Origin: Prochlorococcus sp. AG-347-E23
Lineage (GTDB): Bacteria; Cyanobacteriota; Cyanobacteriia; PCC-6307; Cyanobiaceae
Length of the DNA stretch: 48,233 nt
Direction: 5' to 3'
NCBI GenBank assembly: GCA_003281685.1
Contig: QCBH01000003.1
Coordinates: 1-48,233, forward strand
In this document: positions 7,915 through 14,108 of the stretch, piece by piece
Layout of the letters: each line of letters begins with the position of its first letter
Numbering within the stretch: position 1 is the first letter of the stretch
The notes under the pieces: generated by a model
The model's input: only the letters and a program-made list of their open reading frames with translations
Databases searched by the model: none
What the model was told of the DNA's origin: nothing
Translations under genes and position numbers: made by a program

Positions 7915-8100
7915 TTAGGCCTCGACTTTGTATAGTGATTCTTTTTCTTTAGTATCTATACATTTTTTATCATCTGAAAAGCATTCAATTTCTGCCTTCT
8001 TCTCAGTATGTGAACTGCAGCCTCCTGCATTTGCATTAGATATTGAAAACAAAGTTAGTATTCCTAAAATCAAAGCAAATGAGATGTTAATCGGTTTCAT
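7915..8100 (-). CDS. Exported Cys-rich small protein with GGC motif
   Basis: A protein of 61 aa when started at the ATG at 8100; an in-frame ATG at 8136 adds 12 residues before the signal peptide and is less likely. Residues 1-25 form a clear signal peptide ending ANA, after which the mature chain starts GGCSSHTEKK. Three Cys in about 36 mature residues suggest disulphides or metal binding. The protein at 21329-21550 has the same design, with GGCKEHC after its signal peptide. It is translationally coupled to the downstream basic membrane protein. Confidence 0.6.
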   Translation of the reverse strand: MKPINISFALILGILTLFSISNANAGGCSSHTEKKAEIECFSDDKKCIDTKEKESLYKVEA

Positions 8101-8184
8101 AAGTTTTATTTTTATTATGGAAAAATAATTTCGCAATTGCGAAGATAATTATTTCTTCTGAAAAAATATCCCTTTTTTATATAT

Positions 8185-8364
8185 CTATTTGTAGTAATTA
8201 ACTAAGTCGATAATTAATATTGCTAGTAATGAAAAACCTAAAATTAAAGGTAAATAAGGATATTTATTTAAAATTTTGTTTAGTTGATTTTTCGATGTTT
8301 GTTTTTCCTTTTTCTTTTCTCTAGGTGGTAAGCCTAACTCTTCCCTTCTCTTAGCTTCTCCCAT
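8185..8364 (-). CDS. DUF2839 family small membrane protein
   Basis: A 59-aa ORF from ATG 8364 to TAG 8185. The N-terminus MGEAKRREELGLPPREKKK is the diagnostic opening of the cyanobacterial and plastid DUF2839 family, and a single span follows at about 38-55. Its function is unknown. It is divergent from the small gene at 8492, with a 9-bp inverted repeat in the gap. Confidence 0.8.
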   Translation of the reverse strand: MGEAKRREELGLPPREKKKEKQTSKNQLNKILNKYPYLPLILGFSLLAILIIDLVNYYK

Positions 8365-8392
8365 AATTTTTTATTCTACTTAAAACTATTTT

Positions 8393-8417
8393 ATACACTT
8401 AGCTAAAGTAAGTGTAT
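8393..8417. promoter_or_regulatory. 9-bp perfect inverted repeat in a divergent intergenic gap
   Basis: ATACACTTA and TAAGTGTAT are separated by 7 nt. There is no T-tract on either side, so it is not an obvious terminator, and its place between two divergent genes (8364 minus, 8492 plus) suits an operator. No regulator can be named. Confidence 0.35.
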
Positions 8418-8491
8418 TGTTCTAGATTTAAATTATTAACGGTTAATTTATTGTAAATTTTGGATATATTAAAAATATATAAAAAAATTAC

Positions 8492-8599
8492 ATGATAGAA
8501 GTAGTTTGGTCAGTAAATATAATGATTGCAATTCTGATTATCGGTGTTGCATTGGTTCTTTATTACATATTTACTTATGATCAAAAATTTAGTTCCTAG
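8492..8599 (+). CDS. 35-aa single-span membrane peptide, unknown function
   Basis: A short ORF from ATG 8492 to TAG 8599. Residues 8-27 are one hydrophobic helix (NIMIAILIIGVALVLYYIF) and the ends are short and polar, like the small single-helix photosystem or cytochrome subunits. It does not match the Psb, Psa or Pet peptides that I know. The next gene starts 4 nt after its stop, so they are probably co-translated. Confidence 0.5.
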   Translation: MIEVVWSVNIMIAILIIGVALVLYYIFTYDQKFSS

Positions 8600-8603
8600 A
8601 TAA

Positions 8604-8786
8604 ATGTCAGATAAAGATCTAAGTAATTTTCTAAAAAAAATAGAGCAACTCAATCAAATTGCTGAGCTAATAAAAAATAATCCTAGTAAAAAGTTATCCC
8701 TTTCAAAATGCAAAGATCATGATGATGTAATTAAATTAACCTCTGAATGGGGTTTTGATATTGGTAAAAGGTGGGGAGAATATTGA
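8604..8786 (+). CDS. Nif11-like peptide
   Basis: A 60-aa soluble protein with the Nif11 (TIGR03798-like) outline: an N-terminal LSNFLKKIEQLNQIAELI helix, a middle with DDVIKLTSEWGFDIG, and no membrane span. The same fold is used as the leader of lanthipeptide and nitrile-hydratase-type RiPP precursors. Here there is no GG/GA cleavage site followed by a Cys/Ser/Thr-rich core, and no modification enzyme is adjacent, so it is not a peptide precursor by itself. Role unknown. Confidence 0.65.
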   Translation: MSDKDLSNFLKKIEQLNQIAELIKNNPSKKLSLSKCKDHDDVIKLTSEWGFDIGKRWGEY

Positions 8787-8871
8787 TTGATTTAATTACT
8801 AGCATTATTAAAATTGCCATCAACTTCAAATTAAATTCCTAAAATTAAAAAGTATTTCTTGTATTGGAGTT

Positions 8872-9642
8872 ATGAAAGAAATTAGAAAGATAAAGTCAAA
8901 TATATATAAGATAGCTGCTGTTACAGATAGAGGGCAAAGATTAAATAAATTAATTTCTCCTATGTATGAAGAAAAAGCTAATGAAATGGATGAATTGATT
9001 GAGGCTCTTAAAAAATTTAGTTTTGAAATATCAGAAAAATCATTATCTGGAGAGTGGGAATTAATTTTTTCTAATGTTGAATTATTTCGAAGTTCTCCTT
9101 TCTTTCTTGCTATTGAAAAGGCATTAAATGATGAATTTAAAAGTAATCTTTTTTTTAAATTACATCAATTGCAAGTAGGATCCTTTGGCATATCTACTAT
9201 TGGGAGAATTGCTCAAAAGATTGATTTTGACAAAAAAGAATTTATATCTACTTTTGACACTACAATATTTGGGCTCACAACAATTCCTATCTTAGGTTGG
9301 TTCAAACTATTGCCTACTTTTGGTGGAAGAGTAATAACCCTAGCAAGGGATTTAGTTTTAAGAAATAATTTACTTGATATGAACTTACAAAAGACAAAAG
9401 TTTCCAAAGTTGATGGACTTAATAAGATTCCGTTATTTAGTGAATTACTTATGGATAGATGGTATCCAGTTAAAGAGGTATGGAATAAGTTACCTTGGAA
9501 TAAAGAATCGCCAAATTGCCAGGTTTCAATTGTATATTTAGACGATGAAATGAGGATTATGCAGGATATGTATGGATCTATTTTTATTTATATAAGGCCT
9601 TCAATTTCCTTGTTGAATTCAAATTCAATCTCTAATGATTAA
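8872..9642 (+). CDS. PAP/fibrillin family protein (second copy)
   Basis: A 256-aa member of the PAP/fibrillin family. It has the hallmark LSGEWELIFSNVELFRSSPF (about 58-77) and a late strand MRIMQDMYGSIFIYIRP that corresponds to the family's R-x-x-D-x-x-G-x-x-F-V-x-x-R. It is longer than the 180-aa paralogue at 5901-6443 by an N-terminal helix (about 40 aa) and a middle extension. Such proteins coat thylakoid or plastoglobule lipids; in cyanobacteria they are linked to photoprotection. Confidence 0.8.
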   Translation: MKEIRKIKSNIYKIAAVTDRGQRLNKLISPMYEEKANEMDELIEALKKFSFEISEKSLSGEWELIFSNVELFRSSPFFLAIEKALNDEFKSNLFFKLHQLQVGSFGISTIGRIAQKIDFDKKEFISTFDTTIFGLTTIPILGWFKLLPTFGGRVITLARDLVLRNNLLDMNLQKTKVSKVDGLNKIPLFSELLMDRWYPVKEVWNKLPWNKESPNCQVSIVYLDDEMRIMQDMYGSIFIYIRPSISLLNSNSISND

Positions 9643-9676
9643 TTAAAACACTGAATAATACTACCAGCAGTTAAAT

Positions 9677-9838
9677 TCAAGATAATAATCCAGATCCTTT
9701 CAAATAAAATTTAAATAAAAGAATCACTAAAAGGTTTACTATTGCTAAGGCTACTAAACCATTTCTGTTTTTTACATCTAATTTCTTGACTAAATTAGAA
9801 AGATAAACTACTGGATTTTCTGGCTCTTTATTATCCAA
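9677..9838 (-). CDS. 53-aa single-span membrane protein (TTG start)
   Basis: A short ORF with a TTG start at 9838 (an in-frame TAA lies two codons upstream) and a TGA at 9677. A polar first half is followed by one span at about 28-45 (GLVALAIVNLLVILLF). The NRNGLVALAIVNLL stretch faintly recalls the helix of high-light-inducible proteins (NGRxAMxGF), but the essential Glu and Arg are not in place, so I do not call it one. Confidence 0.45.
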   Translation of the reverse strand: MDNKEPENPVVYLSNLVKKLDVKNRNGLVALAIVNLLVILLFKFYLKGSGLLS

Positions 9839-9934
9839 ATTTTATTTAAATATTAATTTGACAAGAAAATATCACAGTTTCATTTGAAGAATCAAAATTG
9901 TAAAGATGAATATCCAAAAAGAAATAAATAATTT

Positions 9935-10309
9935 TTAACCCATAATTCCTGCATTTCTTAAAAACGCTTTACCCATATTGCCAATTACAAAAAATAAAGA
10001 CAGATTAATTAAAAGGACTATTAATAATGCCAACATTTTATAGTTTGGATTAGTTGAAATGGCATCAAATCCATTATTAAGAAATCTTTTAAAAAATGAT
10101 TTGTCAATTTTTAGTTTTTGTTGCTCAGAATCAAGTTTCACTTTTTCTTTTGAAGAATCTTGAATACTTGCTTTCTCTAGAAATTCTGTAAATGCCTTAA
10201 CATTCTCTTCTTTCTTATTCCCCTCATTAAGATCTTTATTGTCTTCATTCAAATTAGGGGACGATTCGATTGAATTATTTTCCTCAGGATTAAGTTTTGA
10301 ATCTTCCAA
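9935..10309 (-). CDS. Tail-anchored acidic membrane protein, unknown function
   Basis: A 124-aa protein whose N-terminal 50 residues are a low-complexity Glu/Asn/Asp/Lys region, followed by a charged helix and one membrane span at about 93-113 (MLALLIVLLINLSLFFVIGNMG). The layout suggests a cytoplasmic acidic tail held to the membrane. A terminator-like hairpin lies just upstream on the same strand (10345-10378), so its mRNA leader may be attenuated. No family is recognised. Confidence 0.6.
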   Translation of the reverse strand: MEDSKLNPEENNSIESSPNLNEDNKDLNEGNKKEENVKAFTEFLEKASIQDSSKEKVKLDSEQQKLKIDKSFFKRFLNNGFDAISTNPNYKMLALLIVLLINLSLFFVIGNMGKAFLRNAGIMG

Positions 10310-10343
10310 ATTAATAGTAAATGCTAGGAGTATATTACACCAT

Positions 10344-10452
10344 AAAAAAAACCCACTCGATCAATTGAAGAGAGGGTTAGCTAAGGTTAAAGTTCTTCCC
10401 TTCATAATAATTTATTTTAATTTAATTTGCGGTTTTAGCATAATGAAGTTTT
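10344..10452 (-). ncRNA. Candidate sRNA or attenuated leader with a 14-codon ORF
   Basis: On the minus strand a perfect TATAAT (10465-10460) is followed about 110 nt later by a hairpin with a run of eight T. Between them is a 14-codon ORF (ATG 10405, TGA 10361-10363) encoding MKGRTLTLANPLFN, whose last codons lie in the 5' arm of the hairpin. The next minus-strand gene begins 35 nt beyond the T-run. This fits either a free sRNA or a leader-peptide attenuator for the acidic membrane protein. The start point is an estimate from the -10 position. Confidence 0.4.
10345..10378 (-). terminator. Rho-independent terminator-like hairpin
   Basis: On the minus strand AACCC-T-CTC pairs with GAG-T-GGGTT (one T-T mismatch) around an 11-nt loop and is followed by a run of T. 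There is no T-run on the plus strand, so it is directional. Confidence 0.6.
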
Positions 10453-10488
10453 AATTATGATTATATTCAAGGTGATTTTTTAGTAAAA

Positions 10489-10695
10489 ATGTTAGATGCG
10501 AATACTAAAGAAGCATGTAAAGATGATCCCTCAATAAGAGAAATTAAAATTAGAAATATAGAACATGCTATTGAACAAGCAGAATTGATGATAAAAGAAT
10601 CAAAAATGAGCCAAGAAGAATTAATCTTTTTAAAAAGAAAAATATCGGACTCAAGACAAGATTTAGAGATACTTTATTTAATGAAAATTCAATGA
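10489..10695 (+). CDS. Small charged helical protein, unknown function
   Basis: A 68-aa protein that is highly charged, with no membrane span, and probably forms two long helices or a short coiled coil (IEHAIEQAELMIKESKMSQE and RKISDSRQDLEILYLM). No family is recognised. The 115 nt to the next gene hold only a 12-codon ORF at 10731-10769, which I do not count. Confidence 0.55.
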   Translation: MLDANTKEACKDDPSIREIKIRNIEHAIEQAELMIKESKMSQEELIFLKRKISDSRQDLEILYLMKIQ

Positions 10696-10810
10696 ATATA
10701 AATTTGTTAATCTTTAAGAGGATTGAATTTATGCAAAGAAAATTAATTTGTATATTTGAAGACTTATAAAGTTTAAAGGGAATGTAATTATTTGTATAAA
10801 GGTTCTAGTT

Positions 10811-10912
10811 ATGTCTAAAAATAATCTCTATATACCTTTAAAGGTTGTTCCATACATCTTCATTTCAATTACTGCCATAGCAATAACAGCAGCTTCATAT
10901 GTAATTACTTAG
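10811..10912 (+). CDS. 33-aa single-span membrane peptide, unknown function
   Basis: A short ORF from ATG 10811 to TAG 10912. After ten polar residues the whole remainder is one hydrophobic helix (VVPYIFISITAIAITAASYV). The shape is that of a small membrane subunit, but it matches no photosystem or cytochrome peptide that I know. Confidence 0.45.
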   Translation: MSKNNLYIPLKVVPYIFISITAIAITAASYVIT

Positions 10913-10976
10913 TTCTATAAGCTATGTAAAGTTTTTAGATGTTAAATAAATTAAAATATTTGTAATAACTAATTGT

Positions 10977-11219
10977 ATGAATAAATTCAAAGTAGCAATT
11001 TATACAATATCAATAATCATATTTTCCCTAATTGGAATTAAAAAATTAATTTATATAAATCAAGTTAAAGATATAAAAAATAAAGAAGAATCATTTTTAA
11101 ATGAATCTATACGTGTTTTAAATGAATGTTTCGATCTAGAAAATAAAAATAAAAGAACTCTTAATAAATCAATTGAATTAATTGAGTATTGCTTAAAGGA
11201 ATATGGATACAAAAACTGA
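10977..11219 (+). CDS. N-terminally anchored small protein, unknown function
   Basis: An 80-aa protein with an N-terminal membrane helix (about 5-22) and a charged helical tail of about 55 residues rich in Lys, Asn and Glu that contains two Cys (NECFDLE and EYCLKE). No family is recognised. Confidence 0.5.
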   Translation: MNKFKVAIYTISIIIFSLIGIKKLIYINQVKDIKNKEESFLNESIRVLNECFDLENKNKRTLNKSIELIEYCLKEYGYKN

Positions 11220-11346
11220 TTTCAAAACTTAAATGATGAATTTCCTTAATACTCCACTAATATGCAAATAAAAATTTCTCATCAATAATCTTGTTATGTT
11301 CCATAATTTTTTATTAATAATATTTTCCTAATTTAATTTTTTTAAA

Positions 11347-11754
11347 ATGACTAAAGTTAAATGTTCTTATTTAGGAAATTTAAACTGTGAGGCTATTCAT
11401 CTACAATCTGGGAGTCTTATTAGAACTGATGCACCTTTAGATCACTGCGGTAAGGGTGAAAGTTTTTCCCCAACTGATTTATTAGCAACATCTCTAGGTA
11501 CTTGCCTGCTAACAATCATGGCAATCAAAGCTAAATCGAAAGGATTTGATTTGAAAGGTATATATTTAAATATTGAAAAAGTAATGACACAAAATACCGA
11601 GAGGAAGATAAAAGAACTAATAATAGATATTTTTATACCAGAGAGCACTTCTAATGAAACTTTTGATTTTTTGAAAAAAGCTTCCAAAGAATGTCCAGTT
11701 ACAAGAAATTTATCTCAAGAAATAGATATTAAAATTAGTTGGCATCATGAATAA
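11347..11754 (+). CDS. OsmC family peroxiredoxin-like protein
   Basis: A 135-aa OsmC/Ohr superfamily member, a thiol-dependent peroxidase type that reduces organic hydroperoxides. The two active-site Cys are present: Cys53 in SLGTCLLTIMAIKAK at the start of the long helix, and Cys116 in the ECPVTRNL block. The SFSPTDLLATSL segment before Cys53 is also typical. Length and motif order fit the small YhfA-like OsmC subgroup. It probably helps remove lipid peroxides produced under high light; that role is inference. Confidence 0.88.
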   Translation: MTKVKCSYLGNLNCEAIHLQSGSLIRTDAPLDHCGKGESFSPTDLLATSLGTCLLTIMAIKAKSKGFDLKGIYLNIEKVMTQNTERKIKELIIDIFIPESTSNETFDFLKKASKECPVTRNLSQEIDIKISWHHE

Positions 11755-11783
11755 ATATCAAACATAGTAATTACAAAAATATA

Positions 11784-11894
11784 ATGAAATACTTTGTTGG
11801 AATAGTCATTCTTTTATTTGGAATATACATAATGACAGATTTAGCTTTAAAGACTAGGTATACAAGAAAAAGACTTTCAAAAGGCAAAAAATAA
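11784..11894 (+). CDS. 36-aa membrane peptide, unknown function
   Basis: A short ORF from ATG 11784 to TAA 11894, 29 nt after the OsmC stop. A hydrophobic N-terminal helix (about 3-20) is followed by a strongly basic tail (TRYTRKRLSKGKK), so the tail faces the cytoplasm. It may be co-transcribed with the OsmC gene. Confidence 0.5.
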   Translation: MKYFVGIVILLFGIYIMTDLALKTRYTRKRLSKGKK

Positions 11895-11944
11895 ATCTTT
11901 TAAATTTTAATATTGAAAATAAAGTTAATAGATTTATTTTTGCA

Positions 11945-12184
11945 CTAAGAATTGAGTAATATTTTAGTCTTATTTTTTACTATTTTTTGGTCAATCAAAC
12001 TTATCAAAGGGATCATGAAATTTACATTTATTCCAACAGTGCACCATTTATAAATAATAAGAAAAAATATTTTTATAAATAAATTAGGGGGTAAGGTGAA
12101 AAATATTTTGAAAAACCCTCCAATGAATAATACTAATATTCCAATTTGAAAAAGACCTTTGATTATCCATTTAGTCCATTTTTT
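11945..12184 (-). pseudogene. Open frame of 79 codons without a usable start codon
   Basis: Between an in-frame TAA (12187-12185) and a TAG (11947-11945) lies a frame that reads like a two-span membrane protein: WTKWIIKGLFQIGILVLFIG, FFKIFFTLPPNLFIKIFFLI, and a basic tail with SLIDQKIVKNKTK. No ATG, GTG or TTG precedes the first span. The frame begins in a run of eight A, so a one-base slippage event in the homopolymer, or a sequencing error there, may have removed the start. It could be a recent pseudogene or use a rare ATT/ATA start. The 200 nt beyond it (12190-12389) hold only a weak hairpin with a plus-strand T-run (12300-12332). Confidence 0.35.
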
Positions 12185-12389
12185 TTAATGTTTATATAAA
12201 ACCAGAAAAAAAAAAACTAAATAATAATAAATATATAAAATTTATGATCATCTTTTTGGAGAAAATCTAATAAATTTGCCATTATTAAGGCATGAAGATA
12301 ATTATCACTTTTTTTATATGATAATTTTTTTTAAAAAAGGAAAAGTCATACAAAAAAACAATAAAAAAAATTATTTTTTACTTTTTATC

Positions 12390-12773
12390 TCAAAACATTT
12401 TGGATTTTAGTAAATCAACTCTTTTTTGATTCACTCCCAAATCACTTTCTCCAACTCTTGATTCTGATCTTATTGATAAGATGTTTGATTCAGGTAAAAA
12501 GGATACTTCTAAGTCGTCTACATACTTCATATATTTACTGGTTGCCTCAGCATGAAGATAATCGCCATCAATTTCTACAATCTCAGTTCTTGGAGTGTTT
12601 TCGATAAATGTTTTAATCTCTTCAAAAGGTTTCTCAATATTATTTACCTCCCATTCTTCTCGTACACAATGAGCAATCTCTACACAAGGTTTTAGTTCTA
12701 TATGTGAGGCAAATGACGAAGAAGGGAATATAAAACTTGAACAAATTAAAATTGCTAAAAAAAGTATTTGCAT
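12390..12773 (-). CDS. DUF1499 family exported protein
   Basis: A 127-aa protein with a signal peptide (about 1-22, ending FAS) followed by a complete DUF1499 domain. The domain shows LKPCVEIAHCV, TPRTEIVEIDGDYLHAEATS, the strand KYMKYVDDLEVSFL, and the C-terminal SIRSESRVGESDLGVNQKRV, all diagnostic. DUF1499 proteins are widespread in cyanobacteria and algae; their function is unknown. Mature protein likely in the periplasm or thylakoid lumen. Confidence 0.88.
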   Translation of the reverse strand: MQILFLAILICSSFIFPSSSFASHIELKPCVEIAHCVREEWEVNNIEKPFEEIKTFIENTPRTEIVEIDGDYLHAEATSKYMKYVDDLEVSFLPESNILSIRSESRVGESDLGVNQKRVDLLKSKMF

Positions 12774-12903
12774 TAAAAGAAGAAATTAACGACTCATAAT
12801 CTAACGAATTAAATTACTAATTTGTAATGACGACCTAATTATTTTGTAAGAAAGCATATATGTTTTTATATTCAGAATTTAATATGTATTTCTAATATTC
12901 TCC

Positions 12904-13000
12904 AAAAAAAAAAGATCTCTCTAAGAGAGATCTTTTAAAATTGATTTAATTCAAGTGTTTCCTTGTTTCCACTGAAATGAATCAATTCCTCCTACACACA
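12904..13000 (-). ncRNA. Yfr2-family small RNA
   Basis: On the minus strand two copies of the GGAAACA motif (12970-12964 and 12962-12956, one base apart) sit in the loop of a hairpin closed by AATTGATT and AATCAATT with an inner TTCAGTG/CACTTGAA stem. A perfect terminator (12936-12910) followed by a run of T ends the RNA. The doubled GGAAACA loop and the 3' terminator are the signature of the abundant Yfr2-Yfr5 RNAs of Prochlorococcus, about 90 nt long. The 5' end is inferred from a GATATT -10-like element at 13011-13006. The first bases (GUGUGUAGGAGG) are nearly complementary to the Yfr1 motif. Confidence 0.75.
12910..12936 (-). terminator. Perfect terminator hairpin of the Yfr2-family RNA
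   Basis: AAAAGATCTCTCT and AGAGAGATCTTTT are perfect inverted repeats around a minimal loop, followed on the minus strand by further T residues (to 12904). The plus strand has a much weaker T-run. Confidence 0.8.
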
Positions 13001-13067
13001 AACCTAATATCACACTTAATTTCGAAATATGTAATGTCTAATAGACCTCTATCTTAACTGTCACAAC

Positions 13068-13180
13068 GCAAAAAATGCAAAAAGTACTCAAACACAGAGG
13101 GCGAGTACTTTTAAAATTATCAGAAAAAAGTGTGTGAGGAGTTTCTGATGTATTTAATCTACTCCGTAGGTAATTTAAAA
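13068..13180 (-). ncRNA. Candidate second RNA carrying the Yfr1 motif
   Basis: A 14-nt stretch on the minus strand, ACTCCTCACACACT (13142-13129), is identical to the core of Yfr1 at 41057-41044. Here it is displayed in the 15-nt loop of an 8-bp perfect hairpin (ATCAGAAA at 13149-13142, TTTCTGAT at 13126-13119). A 10-bp terminator-like hairpin follows (arms 13112-13103 and 13089-13080), with a T-rich tail TTTTTGCATTTTTT. A TATACT -10-like box lies at 13192-13187, so the RNA would be about 110 nt. Ends are estimates. It lies directly upstream of the Yfr2-family RNA. Confidence 0.55.
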
Positions 13181-13264
13181 GGCTACAGTATAAATTACTA
13201 ATTATTTATATCTTTCAGAAAAATAGGCGTTGATGAAAAAAATAATCAAAAACATAAATAACTC

Positions 13265-13411
13265 ATGAAAAGAATTTACAAAAAAATCATTTTTATTATT
13301 TCGGCAATCGCTCTTTTTTCAGTAATAGTGGGTGTTGTCAAATATTCGCTAACTTATATTGAAAATAATCCCGAAAAATACCTACCTGCACAAAAGAAAG
13401 ACAAAAATTAA
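13265..13411 (+). CDS. 48-aa N-terminally anchored small protein, unknown function
   Basis: A short ORF from ATG 13265 to TAA 13411. A basic N-terminus (MKRIYKK) precedes one membrane helix (about 8-25), followed by a polar tail with TYIENNPEKYLPAQKKD. No family is recognised. Confidence 0.5.
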   Translation: MKRIYKKIIFIISAIALFSVIVGVVKYSLTYIENNPEKYLPAQKKDKN

Positions 13412-13476
13412 GTATAAATTCACTTCAAAAAATCTATAAAGTGTCTTAATTGTGTCCTACATATACAGTTTTAGTC

Positions 13477-13620
13477 ATGAAAATCAAAAATACTTCAGTT
13501 CTTAATCAGAATAATATTCATTTAAGTCAATTTAAAAATAAGCATAAATATCAAATACTTGAGAATTACTGGAAGAAAAGAAAGAAAGAATGTGAAAAGA
13601 ATCTTTCAAAATTTTGCTAA
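13477..13620 (+). CDS. 47-aa basic soluble protein, unknown function
   Basis: A short ORF from ATG 13477 to TAA 13620. It is hydrophilic and rich in Lys and Asn, with two Cys in the last ten residues (KKECEKNLSKFC). It ends 9 nt before the next gene on the same strand, so they may be co-transcribed. Confidence 0.45.
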   Translation: MKIKNTSVLNQNNIHLSQFKNKHKYQILENYWKKRKKECEKNLSKFC

Positions 13621-13629
13621 CCGATAATT

Positions 13630-13878
13630 ATGAATTTTATTTTTTCTTTATTATTAGCATCTGTAATGTGGGTACAAGTTCCACAATGGGAGGATGACTG
13701 GTCAAAATGTGCTGTAGATGTTCCAGATTCATCATGTCACTGGTACGTAGCGGCTCCCGATAATACTTTTGGGGAAGGATTTAATTGGGAAAACGCTCCT
13801 TGGTTTGATGCTAATGGATTACAGGATGTAGCTAAGATTGAGAAAGAATCTGTAGTAGAAAAACTTCAAAATAACTAA
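13630..13878 (+). CDS. Trp-rich small protein, possibly exported
   Basis: An 82-aa protein. The first 12 residues (MNFIFSLLLASV) could be a short signal or membrane-insertion sequence. The body is acidic and rich in Trp and Pro: QWEDDWSKC, CHWYVAAPDNTFGEGFNWEN and APWFDANGLQDV. Two Cys (about 27 and 36) may be bridged. No family is recognised. Confidence 0.55.
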   Translation: MNFIFSLLLASVMWVQVPQWEDDWSKCAVDVPDSSCHWYVAAPDNTFGEGFNWENAPWFDANGLQDVAKIEKESVVEKLQNN

Positions 13879-13961
13879 AGTTTCTATTTCATCAATTAAC
13901 TTTTAAAAGTATTTAAATCTAATTGCTTAGTGGTTAACTTTTGATTAATTAAAAAATTTTT

Positions 13962-14108
13962 ATGCGTTTCAAAGTAAGTTTAAAAAAAAATGGAAAGGAA
14001 TTTGATGAAGTTGTTATAGCTAATAATAAAAAAGAGGCTATGGAAGTAGCTTTAAAAAACAATCCAGAAGCTCAAGCATTAAACTCTGATTGGACATTTA
14101 AGATTTAA
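13962..14108 (+). CDS. 48-aa soluble protein, unknown function
   Basis: A short ORF from ATG 13962 to TAA 14108. It reads as a strand, strand and helix unit (MRFKVSLKKNGKEFDEVVIA then KKEAMEVALKNNPEAQAL) ending NSDWTFKI. Its stop codon is directly adjacent to the stop of the converging znuB gene, so the two transcripts must overlap at their 3' ends. Confidence 0.55.
   Translation: MRFKVSLKKNGKEFDEVVIANNKKEAMEVALKNNPEAQALNSDWTFKI

Noticed and set aside
9677..9838. High-light-inducible (Hli) protein
   Set aside because: The helix vaguely resembles the Hli core but lacks the ExxNxR residues that bind chlorophyll.
10239..10454. 71-aa plus-strand ORF over the start of the acidic membrane protein
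   Set aside because: It is antisense to a better ORF and crosses the terminator-like hairpin; the composition is not protein-like.
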